64,000 bases of DNA, from NCBI GenBank assembly GCA_913776195.1, contig CAJYMH010000034.1, positions 60,367 to 124,366 on the forward strand, in the 5' to 3' direction. The DNA comes from an uncultured Caulobacter sp. GTDB taxonomy: Bacteria > Pseudomonadota > Alphaproteobacteria > Caulobacterales > Caulobacteraceae. A program made the position numbers and the translations under genes. A model generated the notes under the pieces. It had not been told where the DNA came from, did not search any database, and saw only the letters and a program-made list of their open reading frames with translations. Positions 1-9,965 of the stretch are shown here, in pieces. Each line of letters opens with the position of its first letter. Positions within the stretch are counted from its first letter, which is position 1.

Positions 1-745
1 CTATCTCGTCGAGGAACAATGTCCCGCGGTCAGCGTGCAAAAGGCGCCCGACTCTCTGGCGCACCGCCCCTTGGAAGGCGCCCAGTTCATGTCCGAACAG
101 CTCGCTTTCAATCATGGTCGTCGGCAAGGCGGCGCAATCGACCGCGACGAACTCGCGATTTCGCCGGCGGCTCCAGCCATGCAGGGCGCGAGCGGCCAAT
201 TCCTTGCCCACGCCCGTCTCGCCTTCAAGCAAGACATCGACATCGGCTTCGGCCAACTGGCGCAGTGTGGCGCGCAGGCGCTCCATCACGGGCGTTTGGC
301 CGATAAGCGGCCAGTCGTCCTGAGCGGCGGCGGCGGCGGCGCGCAGACGCCGGTTCTCCAGCACCAGCCGGCGCTTCTCCATCGCGCGGCGGATGCTGCT
401 CACCAGCCTTTCGGCGGCGTAGGGCTTGGCGACGAAATCGTAAGCGCCTTCGTGGAGGGCCTCCACCGCTTCGGCGACATCGGCGTGGCCGGTGATGAGA
501 ATGACCGGCAGGTCCGCATCCTGCTCGCGTAGGCGCCGAAAGAGCTGACGTCCATCCATGCGCGGCATGCGAATGTCGCTGACCACCACGCCAGGAAAGT
601 CGGGGGCGAGAGCCTCGACGGCGGCCTCTGCGTTGTCGAAGGCTCGCACGTCGAAGCCCGCCAGCTGCAGGGTCTGAACGTTGGCCAGCCGAAGATCGTC
701 GTCGTCATCGATGAAAGCGACGCTATTGATGCCGTCGACGCTCAT
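1..745 (-). CDS. dctD: C4-dicarboxylate response regulator DctD, sigma54 activator (partial, C-terminus off left edge)
   Basis: Cytoplasmic NtrC-type response regulator expected to activate sigma54 promoters, here most likely that of dctA. The visible 248 codons hold a receiver domain (acidic DDDDD near residue 13-17, phospho-acceptor Asp57 in [10 protein letters not shown], Lys in AKPYA) and the start of an AAA+ domain with Walker A GETGVGKE. The sigma54-contact loop reads GAFQGA instead of the usual GAFTGA. The ATG overlaps the dctB stop by four bases (ATGA), so the pair is translationally coupled. The rest of the AAA+ domain and any Fis-type HTH lie outside the window. The Dct assignment rests on the neighbouring dctB and divergent dctA; the NtrC-family call itself is firm. 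Confidence 0.88.
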   Translation of the reverse strand, partial: MSVDGINSVAFIDDDDDLRLANVQTLQLAGFDVRAFDNAEAAVEALAPDFPGVVVSDIRMPRMDGRQLFRRLREQDADLPVILITGHADVAEAVEALHEGAYDFVAKPYAAERLVSSIRRAMEKRRLVLENRRLRAAAAAAQDDWPLIGQTPVMERLRATLRQLAEADVDVLLEGETGVGKELAARALHGWSRRRNREFVAVDCAALPTTMIESELFGHELGAFQGAVRQRVGRLLHADRGTLFLDEI

Positions 746-2559
746 TTAGCCCTCGGCAGACTGATGACGAACCGCGCGCCGGGTCCGGGCTCAAAGGAAA
801 GTTCGCCGCCGAACTCGGCGACGATGTCACGGCTGATCACGAGACCTAATCCCAGGCCGCGCGCCTTGGTGGTGGCGAAGGGCGTAAAGAGCGTCCGCGC
901 CGCCTCGGGGCTTAGTCCCGGGCCATTGTCCGCAATGACGATGCGCGCCTGATTGCGGCGCGTCTCCACCTGGATTTCGATCTTGGGGTCGGGCGTGTCC
1001 TCAAGCGCCTCCAGGGCGTTTTGCAGCAGATTGACCAGGACCTGCTCCAGGCGAAAGCGTTCGGCCAGGACGCGTAGGGCCTCGGCGTCGACGGAACGTA
1101 CGATGTCGACGCCCTGCTGACGGATGCGCGCGCCCGTCAACAACAGGGCTCCATCGACGGCCTCGCGCACCACAACCGGTGCGGCCGGCGCGTTCGTCTT
1201 GCGGGCGAAGGCGCGCAGTTCGTCGGTGATCAATCCGATACGATCAGTCAGGCCCGCGATCAGGACGAGGTTCTTGCGCGCGGTCTCCTTATCCGCACGT
1301 TCCAAGAAGGCCCCCGCGTTGTCGGCGTAGGTGCGTATGGCGGCCACGGGCTGATTGATCTCATGGGCCACCCCGGCGGCGATTTGGCCCAAGGTGGCCA
1401 GCTTGTTCGACTGCACAAGCTCGTCCTGCATCAACTGCACATGGGCCTCGGCGCGACGCCGCTCATCGATCTCCACACGCAGACGTTGGTTAGTGTTCTT
1501 CAAGGCGGCGGTGCGTTCTTCCACACGCGCCTCCAGCTCAAGTCGCGCCGCCTCCTGGCGAGCCGCGCGGACGGAAGCTTGGCCGCGCCAGCGCAGGATC
1601 GCGGCGGCCACGCCGCAGACCACGAGGCCCGCCAGGAGTGCGACAGCGCGGGCGGCTGCGACAGCGGTCTGTAGCGCGGCGCCCGTTGGGGTAAGCGTGA
1701 AGACCCGCCATCCTCCCGCGCCCAGCTCCGCGCTGGCGGCCATGAAGCGGGCGGAAGTCTGTCCTGGCAGACGCGCAGTTGTCAGGACCGGCGTGCGTCC
1801 AGCGGTCATGGCGGGACTTGTCGGCAGGACGGTCAGCGGGGCCCCGCCGAACTGATGTTCAGCGCGGATCTGTTCCTTGTGCGACGCTGGCAGGGCCGCA
1901 AGCGTATGGAAGCGCCAAGGCGCCACCGAGGTGACCACGATCACGCCGTTGCGGTCAGCGGCGAAGGCGGGCTCGGCTGAAGACCAGTCGGCCTCCAAAG
2001 CCTCGAACTCCACCTTGACCACCACAACGCCCAAAGGGCCGGCCGGTCCTTCGATCCGGCGGGACATGAAAAGTCCAGGGCGGCGGCTTACCGTGCCCAG
2101 GGCGAACAGTTCGGCCGTGTGACCTTGCATGGCGTCGCGAAAATAGGGCCGAAAGCTGTAGACGGAGCCCACGAAACTGGTGGGTTGGCGCCAATTGCTG
2201 GCGGCTATGGTCTTGCCGCTGGCGTCGAGGACGTAGATCACCGCCGCCCGCGTGCCGCCGCTCAAGGTTTCAAGCTTGCGGTTTAGCGCCACCGTCCGCT
2301 GTGGCCGAGGGGCGCTCAGCACCTCGGCCACATCCGGATCTTGCGCCAGCACGAACGGCAGTGAGCGATGTTTGTCCAACTCGCTGCGCAGGACGGCGGC
2401 GTGGAGGGCCGCAGACGTTTGAGCCTGGCGCTCTAGGTCGCCCAGGGCCTGCCGTTCGGCCGCCGCACCCGCCCCCATGAACAGGGCGGTCAGAAGGACG
2501 GCGCAGACCAGGCAAAAGGCTGACCAGCGGCGAACGGTCGGGTCGCTCAGATTCGGCAT
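742..2559 (-). CDS. dctB: C4-dicarboxylate sensor histidine kinase DctB
   Basis: Membrane sensor kinase of about 605 aa that should phosphorylate DctD in response to periplasmic C4-dicarboxylates. The order seen is an N-terminal membrane segment (about 12-30), a long periplasmic sensor region, a second membrane segment (alanine/valine-rich stretch just before ILRWRGQ), a coiled-coil linker ([12 protein letters not shown]), HisKA with GVAHEINQP, then HATPase with [10 protein letters not shown] (N box), IADNGPGL (G1) and GLGLGLVIS (G2). I start at 2559 (MPNLSDPTV), directly before the signal anchor. An upstream in-frame ATG at 2643 would add 28 residues lacking any recognisable feature. No strong ribosome site is visible for either. 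Divergent from dctA across about 260 bases. Confidence 0.88.
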   Translation of the reverse strand: MPNLSDPTVRRWSAFCLVCAVLLTALFMGAGAAAERQALGDLERQAQTSAALHAAVLRSELDKHRSLPFVLAQDPDVAEVLSAPRPQRTVALNRKLETLSGGTRAAVIYVLDASGKTIAASNWRQPTSFVGSVYSFRPYFRDAMQGHTAELFALGTVSRRPGLFMSRRIEGPAGPLGVVVVKVEFEALEADWSSAEPAFAADRNGVIVVTSVAPWRFHTLAALPASHKEQIRAEHQFGGAPLTVLPTSPAMTAGRTPVLTTARLPGQTSARFMAASAELGAGGWRVFTLTPTGAALQTAVAAARAVALLAGLVVCGVAAAILRWRGQASVRAARQEAARLELEARVEERTAALKNTNQRLRVEIDERRRAEAHVQLMQDELVQSNKLATLGQIAAGVAHEINQPVAAIRTYADNAGAFLERADKETARKNLVLIAGLTDRIGLITDELRAFARKTNAPAAPVVVREAVDGALLLTGARIRQQGVDIVRSVDAEALRVLAERFRLEQVLVNLLQNALEALEDTPDPKIEIQVETRRNQARIVIADNGPGLSPEAARTLFTPFATTKARGLGLGLVISRDIVAEFGGELSFEPGPGARFVISLPRAK

Positions 2560-2817
2560 AGGCGCTACGCGACCTTGATCGGAAAAAGCTGCGTGTGTGG
2601 ATTTTCGCACAAATACCCGTCGCGAGGGCGGAAAATCGCCCAATGGCTCGCTGCGATTTGGGCCGCGGGTGGCGCATAGTATAACAAAATCAAAGCATTA
2701 CTCTTCCTGGCCGGGCCGCTTGCGCGGCTTCTTCTCGCCTAGGATCGTCGAACAAAGCGCCATGACAAAGGGCGCACGACACAAGTCGCCGCCCTTGGGC
2801 GGCCGCAGGGACGGATA

Positions 2818-4146
2818 GTGCAACCGATTATTCAAGCGACGCCGGCGCGGCCGAAACGATTCCACCAGCACCTCTATTTTCAGGTTCTGGTCGCCATCGT
2901 GCTCGGCGCATTCATCGGCCACTTTTGGCCAGCCTTCGGCGAGTCCCTGAAGCCGCTGGGCGACGGATTCATCAAGCTGGTGAAGATGATCATCGCGCCG
3001 GTGATCTTTCTGACCATCGTCAGCGGCATCGCCGGCATGCGCGACCTGGAGAAGGTCGGTCGTGTGGCCCTGAAGGCTTTCGTCTATTTCCTGACGTTTT
3101 CAACCTTGGCTTTGATCGTCGGACTGATCGTCGCCAATGTCGTGCGACCCGGCGCCGGCATGAACATCGATCCGGCGACGCTCGACACCAAGGCGGTGGC
3201 TGGATACGCGGCCAAGGCTCACGACCAGACCATTGTCGGCTTTTTGCTGCATGTGATCCCAGACACCGTGGTCAGCGCCTTCGCCGAGGGCGAAATCCTG
3301 CAGGTGCTGTTTTTCTCTATCCTGTTTGGCGTTTCGCTCGCCTTGATCGGCGACCGCGGGCGACCGGTGTTGGACATCCTTGAATCGGCCGGCCAGGCCT
3401 TCTTCCGGCTGGTCCACATCCTGATGAAGGCCGCGCCCATCGGCGCCTTCGGCGCCTTCGCCTTCACGATCGGCAAGTACGGTATCGGCTCGATCGCCAA
3501 CCTCGCCGCCTTGGTGGGGACGTTCTATCTGACATCCATCCTGTTCGTGGTCGTGGTGTTGGGCGCGGTGGCGCGGTTCAACGGCTTTTCGATCCTGAAG
3601 TTGATCCGATATCTGCGCGCCGAACTTTTGTTGGTGCTGGGCACCAGCTCTTCGGAGGCGGCTCTGCCAAGCTTGATCGAGAAGATGGAGAAGGCCGGTT
3701 GCGCCAAGTCCGTGGTCGGATTGGTGGTGCCGACCGGCTACAGTTTCAACCTCGACGGCACCAACATCTACATGACCTTGGCGGCGCTTTTCATCGCGCA
3801 GGCGACGGGCGTTCACCTGTCGCTGGGCGATCAGTTGCTGCTCTTGGCTGTCGCCATGCTGAGCTCCAAGGGGGCCGCGGGCGTTACGGGCGCCGGCTTC
3901 ATAACCTTGGCGGCCACCTTGTCGGTGGTGCCCTCGGTGCCGGTGGCCGGCATGGCCCTCATCTTGGGGGTCGACCGTTTCATGTCGGAGTGCCGGGCCC
4001 TCACCAATTTCGTCGGCAATGCTGTGGCCACCATCGTGGTCTCGCGCTGGGAGGGGGCGCTCGACAAGGAACAGCTTCAACAGGCGCTCAACCTGGAGCC
4101 GCCGCCTGGCGCCGAAGCCAAGACGTCGACGCCGGCGTCCGCCTGA
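2818..4146 (+). CDS. dctA: C4-dicarboxylate:cation symporter DctA
   Basis: Inner-membrane symporter of the DAACS family (442 aa, usual DctA length) importing succinate, fumarate or malate. Family marks are [20 protein letters not shown] near residue 60, the serine-rich re-entrant loop [11 protein letters not shown], and [16 protein letters not shown] followed by [16 protein letters not shown]. The start is GTG, preceded by a purine-rich AGGGACGG about seven bases upstream. It is divergent from dctBD and sits 35 bases upstream of a TonB-dependent receptor on the same strand, which suggests a dctA-receptor-hydrolase operon. Control by DctB/DctD and sigma54 is inferred from the family; I could not find a correctly spaced -24/-12 promoter. 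Confidence 0.93.
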   Translation: MQPIIQATPARPKRFHQHLYFQVLVAIVLGAFIGHFWPAFGESLKPLGDGFIKLVKMIIAPVIFLTIVSGIAGMRDLEKVGRVALKAFVYFLTFSTLALIVGLIVANVVRPGAGMNIDPATLDTKAVAGYAAKAHDQTIVGFLLHVIPDTVVSAFAEGEILQVLFFSILFGVSLALIGDRGRPVLDILESAGQAFFRLVHILMKAAPIGAFGAFAFTIGKYGIGSIANLAALVGTFYLTSILFVVVVLGAVARFNGFSILKLIRYLRAELLLVLGTSSSEAALPSLIEKMEKAGCAKSVVGLVVPTGYSFNLDGTNIYMTLAALFIAQATGVHLSLGDQLLLLAVAMLSSKGAAGVTGAGFITLAATLSVVPSVPVAGMALILGVDRFMSECRALTNFVGNAVATIVVSRWEGALDKEQLQQALNLEPPPGAEAKTSTPASA

Positions 4147-4181
4147 ACGAACCAACAAACTAAGAAACATTGGGGACGAAA

Positions 4182-7100
4182 ATGAACACTAAAAATCGCC
4201 TTCAGCTGCTGTGCAGCGTCGCCGCCTTGGGCCTGCTGGGCGCCGCCGGCGCGGCCTCTGCTCAGGACGGAGCCGACGAGTCCGCTCAGGTCGAGGAGGT
4301 TGTCGTGGTCGGCAGCCAGATCCGCGGCGCCAAGGTCACCGCAGCCCTGCCGGTCACCGTGGTCGGCGAGGACCAGGTCGGGGCCGTCGGCGCGGTTTCG
4401 GGGGACGATCTTTTCCGCTCGATTCCGCAAATGGGCGATGTGTTCATCAATCCGAGCAATAGCGCGCAGACCAGCAACTCGACGCGCGGCGACGTCAACT
4501 CGATCAACCTGCGCAGCCTCGGCGTCGGCAACACTCTGGTGCTGTTGAACGGCCGTCGCCTCGTCTCGCACCCGACCAGCCAGTCTTCTCAGTCGGTGCC
4601 TCTGCTAGGCTTCAACGCCAATTCGATTCCCACCTTCGGCCTGCAGCGCCTTGAGGTCCTGCGCGACGGCGCCGCGGCGATCTACGGCGCCGATGCGGTG
4701 GCCGGCGTGGTCAACACCGTGCTGAAGGACAACTTCGACGGCCTGACGATGGAGGTCCAGTACGGCAAGGCCGAGGGCACCCATCGCGAGGAATGGAGCG
4801 GCAACCTGTTCGCCGGCCATAACTTCGACGAGGGCCGGGGCAACATCTCGATCAACGCCAACTTCACCGAGCGTTCAGCTCAGCGTCCCAGCGACCGCAT
4901 CTACACCGCCCGCCAAGACTTGCGTCCCCTGTTCGCCAACGACCCGGCCTACGCCAACAACAGCGCCGCCGACAACCGCGGCAACCAAAACTCCTTCGCC
5001 AACGTCACGATCATCGGCGCGCCCGGCGCCGTGCGGCAAGGAACGACCGCCCTCACCACAGCGGCGGGCGCTTTGCACGTGCAGCCCAACACGATCGCCG
5101 GCTGCGCGGCTCAGTTGGGCAACGGCCTTTGCATCGGCACGGGCAATCTGTCGGTCGGCGGGGTGGCCAATATCCTCCGCTACGAGGCCCATCAAAATGA
5201 CGCGGTCACCATCGCGCCAAAGATCAGCCGGCAGAACGTCTTCCTGAACGGCCATTACGACCTGACCGAGGATTTGACGGCCTACGGCGAGCTGGGCCTT
5301 TACCACGCACAGTCCCAAGGACTCACCACGCAAGGCACGAGCCTGGTGGCGATCGGCGTGGCGGCGAGCAACTACTACAACCCGTTCGGCCCGGTGCGCT
5401 TCGCCGACGGATCGCTCAATCCCAATCGCCTGCCCAATCTGGTCAATGTGCCCGACGCCGGTTTGCCGGTGACGTTCACCAACTACCGGTTCAACGACCT
5501 GGGACCCAACAGGGTCGAAGTTGAAAACTATCAGGCGCGCGTCCTGGCGGGCCTGAAGGGGCGCAAATGGGGCTGGGACTGGGATACGGCTGTGCTTTAC
5601 TCCAAGGCTAACGCGGTGGACGAGTCAGACGGCGTCGACAGCATCGCCCTGGCTCGCCAACTGGCCCTATCCACGCCTGACGCCTACAACCCTTTCAACG
5701 GCGGCTGCCTGGACGGGGAGGGCGGTCGCGACTGCACCCCCAGCTCCAAGGCGGCTTTGGACGCCATCCGGGTGCGGCTCAAGCGAGAGTCCACCACCAG
5801 TCTGACCCTGGCCGACTTCAAGGTCTCGCGTCCCGACCTTGTGAACATCTGGGCCGGCCCCGTGGGCGTCGCCCTGGGCGTGGAGTTCCGTCATGAAACC
5901 CAGGAGGACATCCGGGACAAACGTCTGGATGGCTCGACCTCCTTCACGGATCCGGTGACCCGCGCGGTCAACCTCAGCGCCATCACCGGCGTCAACAACA
6001 CCCCAAGCACCCAAGGTTCGCGCGACGTGTTCTCCGCCTTTGGCGAACTGGCCGTCCCCGTCGTCTCTCCGCAGATGGGCGTGCCGCTGATGCGTCAGCT
6101 CGATCTGCAGATCGCGGGCCGCTATGAGCACTACAGCGACTTCGGCTCGGTCGCCAAACCCAAGGTCGCCTTCGCCTGGGACGTGGTCGACGGCGTGCGC
6201 TTGCGCGGTTCGTGGCAACAGGGCTTCCGCGCTCCGAACCTGGAGACCACCAACCCCTTCGCTTACGCCCGCACCCAGGGGCCGACCGATTATCTGCGCT
6301 GCGAGGCCGATCTGCGCGCTGGCCGCATCAGCAGCTTCACGGCCTGTTCGCGCGGTGTGACGGTGCGCTTCGTCAGCCAGGGCAACCCGGACCTCAAGGC
6401 CGAAGAGAGCGAGAGCTACTCGGTGGGCATGGTCCTGCAACCCAGCTTCATTCCGGAGCAATTTGGCCGCGTGACGCTGACCGTGGACCGCTGGCAGATC
6501 GAGCAGAAGGGCATCGTCGGCGTGCTGGGCGTCGGCAATATTGTGATCCAGGACTACCTGTCGCGCGTGAGCGGCGGCAGCAATCCCAACGTCATCCGCG
6601 CCGCGCCCACGGCCGACGACATCGCCCTCTTTAGCGGGACTGGAATCACGCCGGTCGGCCAGATCACAGACGTGATCGACAAGTTTCAGAACCTGCAGCC
6701 CCAAACCGTCAGCGGCGTGGACATCGGCTTTATCTGGTCCAAGCGCACAGACCGGTTCGGTGATTTCGACCTGAACTTCGACGCCACTTACATGGACAAG
6801 TTCTCGCAGACGCCGCCGCCAGCCGTACAAGCCCTGTTCGACGCCCGCGCGTCCGGCCAGATCAACGCGGCCACGCCTTTGACCGATCCGGGCGACCAGC
6901 TTCGCGTCAACGGCAAGCCGGAGTGGAAATGGACCGGCACGGCGACTTGGCGCATGGGGCCGTGGCAGGTGGGCGGCGCGGTGATCTACACCGGCTCGGT
7001 CCTGGATACAGGGTTCCTCGCCACGGACGGCACGCCCTACGAGGTCGATTCCCAGACCGTGGCCAACCTCTATGTCCAGTATCGGATGGAGGACCGCGGC

Positions 7101-7241
7101 CTGCTTTCGGACACCCGTATCCGGATTGGCGCGCGCAATATCTTCGACAAGGACCCGCCGCTGTCCTCGGGCGGCTTCATCGGATCGCTCTACAACCCTT
7201 ATGCGCGGTACTGGTACGCCACGCTGGCCAAGAGCTTCTGA
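4182..7241 (+). CDS. TonB-dependent outer-membrane receptor downstream of dctA
   Basis: Outer-membrane active transporter, about 1019 aa. A signal peptide (AALGLLGAAGAASAQD) is followed by a TonB-box-like EEVVVVGSQIRG, a plug domain with NLRSLGVGNTLVLLNGRRLV and LQRLEVLRDGAAAIYGADAVAGVVN, and a long beta-barrel ending in an aromatic residue (YATLAKSF). I use the ATG at 4182, with GGGGACG just upstream, not the in-frame TTG four codons earlier. The gene lies 35 bases after dctA and about 90 bases before a secreted hydrolase, so the substrate may be a C4-dicarboxylate-containing ester or polymer. That is inference; TBDR sequences alone rarely reveal substrate. Confidence 0.93.
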   Translation: MNTKNRLQLLCSVAALGLLGAAGAASAQDGADESAQVEEVVVVGSQIRGAKVTAALPVTVVGEDQVGAVGAVSGDDLFRSIPQMGDVFINPSNSAQTSNSTRGDVNSINLRSLGVGNTLVLLNGRRLVSHPTSQSSQSVPLLGFNANSIPTFGLQRLEVLRDGAAAIYGADAVAGVVNTVLKDNFDGLTMEVQYGKAEGTHREEWSGNLFAGHNFDEGRGNISINANFTERSAQRPSDRIYTARQDLRPLFANDPAYANNSAADNRGNQNSFANVTIIGAPGAVRQGTTALTTAAGALHVQPNTIAGCAAQLGNGLCIGTGNLSVGGVANILRYEAHQNDAVTIAPKISRQNVFLNGHYDLTEDLTAYGELGLYHAQSQGLTTQGTSLVAIGVAASNYYNPFGPVRFADGSLNPNRLPNLVNVPDAGLPVTFTNYRFNDLGPNRVEVENYQARVLAGLKGRKWGWDWDTAVLYSKANAVDESDGVDSIALARQLALSTPDAYNPFNGGCLDGEGGRDCTPSSKAALDAIRVRLKRESTTSLTLADFKVSRPDLVNIWAGPVGVALGVEFRHETQEDIRDKRLDGSTSFTDPVTRAVNLSAITGVNNTPSTQGSRDVFSAFGELAVPVVSPQMGVPLMRQLDLQIAGRYEHYSDFGSVAKPKVAFAWDVVDGVRLRGSWQQGFRAPNLETTNPFAYARTQGPTDYLRCEADLRAGRISSFTACSRGVTVRFVSQGNPDLKAEESESYSVGMVLQPSFIPEQFGRVTLTVDRWQIEQKGIVGVLGVGNIVIQDYLSRVSGGSNPNVIRAAPTADDIALFSGTGITPVGQITDVIDKFQNLQPQTVSGVDIGFIWSKRTDRFGDFDLNFDATYMDKFSQTPPPAVQALFDARASGQINAATPLTDPGDQLRVNGKPEWKWTGTATWRMGPWQVGGAVIYTGSVLDTGFLATDGTPYEVDSQTVANLYVQYRMEDRGLLSDTRIRIGARNIFDKDPPLSSGGFIGSLYNPYARYWYATLAKSF

Positions 7242-7333
7242 TTTTCGACGGGGCGACAGCGGGCGCCCCGTCCCACTTGCTCCCGGTCCGCCCAAAGCGA
7301 CGAACCGGGAGCCTCTTATCTCGAGTGACCGTT

Positions 7334-8659
7334 ATGCGCCTGCTCTGCGTGACATTGACGATCTTGGGTCTGGGAGCCGGCTCAGCCGCAGCCATGGAGC
7401 CCAAGGCCTGCCCAACCTTCGTCGGCGCTGAAACGCGCTGTTTCAACGGACAAGATGAGCGCGGCGCCTGGTATTGGATCGCCATTCCAAAGGCTTGGAA
7501 CGGCGCCTTGGTGGTGCACAGCCATGGCGGCCCGCGCTTGAAGGCTCCGCAGGCCGATGACGCCCTTGAGGACCTGGAACGCTTCGCCGTGACGGTGAAG
7601 GAGGGGTTCGCCTGGGCCGGCAGCAACTACCGTCGACCCGGCTATGGCGTTCGCAGCGCCGCTGAGGACACCGAGACGCTGCGCAAAATCTTCTGGGACC
7701 GGTTCGGGCGGCCGTCGCGCACCTACCTGCACGGCCAGTCCTGGGGCGGCAATGTCGCGGCCAAGACAGCCGAACTCTATGGCGCGGACGCCGCCGGCAA
7801 GCTGGTTTATGACGGCGTGTTGCTGACAAACGCGGTCCACGCGGGCGGCACGCGCGCCTATGATTTTCGCGCCGACCTTCGCGCGGTCTACCAGTACTAC
7901 TGTAAAAACCATCCACGGCCGGACGAGACGGCCTATCCGCTCTGGAAGGGCCTGCCGTCAGGCAAGACCCTCACCAATCGTGAGCTGGAAAGCCGCGTGA
8001 ACGACTGCACAGGGGTCAATCTGCCGCCGGACAAGCGCACGGCGCAGCAAAGGCGCAACCTCGCCAACATTTTGGCGGTGACGCGAATTCCAGAGCGGAC
8101 CTTGGTCAGTCACATGACATGGTCGACCTTCACTTTCAGCGACATGGTCAACCGCCGTTTGAATGGGCGAAACCCGTTCAGCAATCTTGGCGTACGCTAT
8201 GTCGGTTCGGACGACGACGCGGCGCTGAACGCCGGCGTGGAGCGCTTCGCTGCTGACCCCATCGCCGTCAAAGATTTGAGCGTGGACAGCGATCTGAGCG
8301 GGAAACTTCGGGCGCCGACCCTCACCCTTCACGCAAAGGACGATCCGACCGCCTTTGTGGAGATGGAGCAGGCGTTCCACGAGCGCGTGGTCAAGGCCGG
8401 CTCGCAGGACCTTCTGGTGCAGGCCTTCACCGATGAGCACGAGCACAGCAAGTTGGCGACGCCGCAGTACGCGGCCATGTTACAGGCTCTAAGGGCCTGG
8501 GTGGAGAAGGGCGAAAAGCCGACGCCCTCCACAATTGCGGCTCGCTGCCAGGCCGCAACTGCGATCTATGGCGAGGCTTGCCATTTCGACACCGACTATT
8601 CGCCGCCGACGCTCGATTCTCGCAGCTATCCCCGCAGCAAACCGGGACTGACGCCCTAG
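7334..8659 (+). CDS. exported alpha/beta hydrolase, substrate unknown
   Basis: About 441 aa. A signal peptide (MRLLCVTLTILGLGAGSAAA) precedes an alpha/beta-hydrolase domain. HSHGG fits the oxyanion strand, GQSWGGN carries the nucleophile serine in a G-x-S-x-G elbow, KDDPT supplies a likely acid, and HEHSKL a likely catalytic histidine. Paired cysteines before the domain (CPTF, TRCFN) and in the C-terminal tail (ARCQAA, GEACHF) fit a periplasmic or secreted enzyme. An in-frame GTG at 7325 is an alternative start. It follows the dctA-linked receptor on the same strand and may release C4-dicarboxylates from an ester or polymer. The exact family was not recognised. Confidence 0.75.
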   Translation: MRLLCVTLTILGLGAGSAAAMEPKACPTFVGAETRCFNGQDERGAWYWIAIPKAWNGALVVHSHGGPRLKAPQADDALEDLERFAVTVKEGFAWAGSNYRRPGYGVRSAAEDTETLRKIFWDRFGRPSRTYLHGQSWGGNVAAKTAELYGADAAGKLVYDGVLLTNAVHAGGTRAYDFRADLRAVYQYYCKNHPRPDETAYPLWKGLPSGKTLTNRELESRVNDCTGVNLPPDKRTAQQRRNLANILAVTRIPERTLVSHMTWSTFTFSDMVNRRLNGRNPFSNLGVRYVGSDDDAALNAGVERFAADPIAVKDLSVDSDLSGKLRAPTLTLHAKDDPTAFVEMEQAFHERVVKAGSQDLLVQAFTDEHEHSKLATPQYAAMLQALRAWVEKGEKPTPSTIAARCQAATAIYGEACHFDTDYSPPTLDSRSYPRSKPGLTP

Positions 8660-8714
8660 GGTGTTGGGGGCGGTAAGCCTGCCGGTTGAGGCGGGCGCGC
8701 GCCGCGAGCCATAG

Positions 8715-8727
8715 GCGAAGCTTTCGC
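8715..8727. promoter_or_regulatory. short inverted repeat upstream of the LacI gene
   Basis: GCGAA-GCT-TTCGC, a 13-bp inverted repeat 43 bases before the regulator start. It could be an autoregulatory site or chance; it does not match the 9837 operator. Confidence 0.25.
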
Positions 8728-8770
8728 TTTCGTGTTAGGCGGCGGTCTCCAAATAAAAGCGCCCCACGCC

Positions 8771-9793
8771 ATGAACGAAGTGACCATCAGCGATGTCGCG
8801 GAACAGTGCGGAGTTTCGCTGCGCACGGTCTCGCGCGTCATCAACGGCTCCAGCAAGGTCAGCGCCAAGACGCGCCGCAGGGTCGAGGCGGTCATCGAAA
8901 ATCTCGGATTTCGGCCAAGTGCTCGGGCAAGGGCGCTGGCTACGGGCCGATCCTTTCTGATCGGGCTGATCCACGACGATCCCAACGCCCTGGTGCTGGA
9001 CCCGGTGCAGCGCGGCCTAAGCCAAGTCTGCGGGGCCCGGGGCTTCGAGGTTGTCGTCCATCCTTGCAGCTACGGCTCCAACCAATTGCTTGACGACGTG
9101 CGGGGGTTCATCAAACGGTCCCGCGTGGATGGCGTCGTGCTCCTGCCGCCGCTGGCCGAGCTGACGCAGCTCCATCAGGTCATCGCCGAGACCCATACGC
9201 CCAGTGTCGCCATCGCCTCGGTCTCCATCGACGGCGCCGACATGCTGGTCTCCCTCGAGCGGCAGGCGGCCCACGAGCTGACCCTTCGACTGGTCGCTCT
9301 TGGCCATACCCGCATCGCGTTCATATCGGGTCCGTCGCGCTTCATCTCCGCCCAACAGCGTCGGCAGGGATTCCTCGACGCGCTGGACGAAGCGGGGCTG
9401 GCGCCATCAACCCTGGTCGAGGGGGATTATAGTTTCGAATCAGGCCTGCTCTGCGGCGAGACGATCCTTAATCTGCCCGAGCGGCCTACGGCTGTGTTCG
9501 CATCCAACGATTTCATGGCCGCCGGTGTGATGAAGGCGTTGACGGGTAGGGGACTATCTTGTCCTCACGACCTGTCGGTCGCCGGCTTCGACGACAGCAG
9601 CATCGCTCGCATGATCTCGCCAGCCCTGACGACGATCAACCGCCCGATGCGCACGATGGCCGAAACGGCCGCTCAACGCCTTTTGGAGCGGATCGAGGCG
9701 GGGCCGCAGGCTGCAGGGTCGGTGCGGTCTCGCTCGCTGCAAATCGCCCTTCAGGTCGTCGAGCGCGAAAGCACGGCGGCGCCCACGTCTTAG
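8771..9793 (+). CDS. LacI-family transcriptional regulator of the pectin locus
   Basis: About 340 aa. The N-terminal HTH and hinge (VTISDVAEQCGVSLRTVSRVINGSSKVS, then NLGFRPSARARALATG) is classic LacI. A periplasmic-binding-protein-like sensor domain follows, with FASNDFMAAGVMKAL and VAGFDDSSIARMISPALTTI. I chose the ATG at 8771 because the HTH begins two residues later; a start at 8732 would add 13 odd residues. It is followed on the same strand by the pectin receptor and degradation operon, and the spacer between them holds a perfect 16-bp LacI-type palindrome. It most likely represses that operon until a galacturonate-derived inducer binds; inducer identity is inference. Confidence 0.9.
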   Translation: MNEVTISDVAEQCGVSLRTVSRVINGSSKVSAKTRRRVEAVIENLGFRPSARARALATGRSFLIGLIHDDPNALVLDPVQRGLSQVCGARGFEVVVHPCSYGSNQLLDDVRGFIKRSRVDGVVLLPPLAELTQLHQVIAETHTPSVAIASVSIDGADMLVSLERQAAHELTLRLVALGHTRIAFISGPSRFISAQQRRQGFLDALDEAGLAPSTLVEGDYSFESGLLCGETILNLPERPTAVFASNDFMAAGVMKALTGRGLSCPHDLSVAGFDDSSIARMISPALTTINRPMRTMAETAAQRLLERIEAGPQAAGSVRSRSLQIALQVVERESTAAPTS

Positions 9794-9836
9794 TTCAGCC
9801 CACATAGTTTTTGGGCGCTCGCGCGCAAAATCTTTT

Positions 9837-9852
9837 GTGCCAGCGCTGGCAC
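9837..9852. promoter_or_regulatory. predicted LacI-family operator, perfect 16-bp palindrome
   Basis: GTGCCAGCGCTGGCAC is perfectly self-complementary and has the central CpG (AGCGCT core) typical of LacI-family operators such as those of CcpA and XylR-type regulators. It lies between the LacI gene and the pectin TonB-dependent receptor. A TTGACA hexamer at 9860-9865 sits seven bases downstream, so a bound regulator would abut the -35 region. I could not place a convincing -10 element at standard spacing. Confidence 0.75.
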
Positions 9853-9965
9853 TTTTGCGTTGACACCCAGCCGCTCGACGCGCTTCCTGTCGCTAACGTC
9901 AAAAGGCGAAATAAGGCCGGATTCGGGCATGGCTCGATGACACCGGTATCAGGGGAGAGGAAACC

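Noticed and set aside
2708..2723. Possible sigma54 -24/-12 promoter upstream of dctA (TGGCCGG...CTTGC)
   Set aside because: The GG and GC elements are one base too far apart for the strict sigma54 spacing, and TGGCA is not present.
5667..7295. Long open frame on the minus strand opposite the first TonB-dependent receptor
   Set aside because: It is the antisense of a clear receptor gene; composition is His/Arg/Gly-rich and has no family features.
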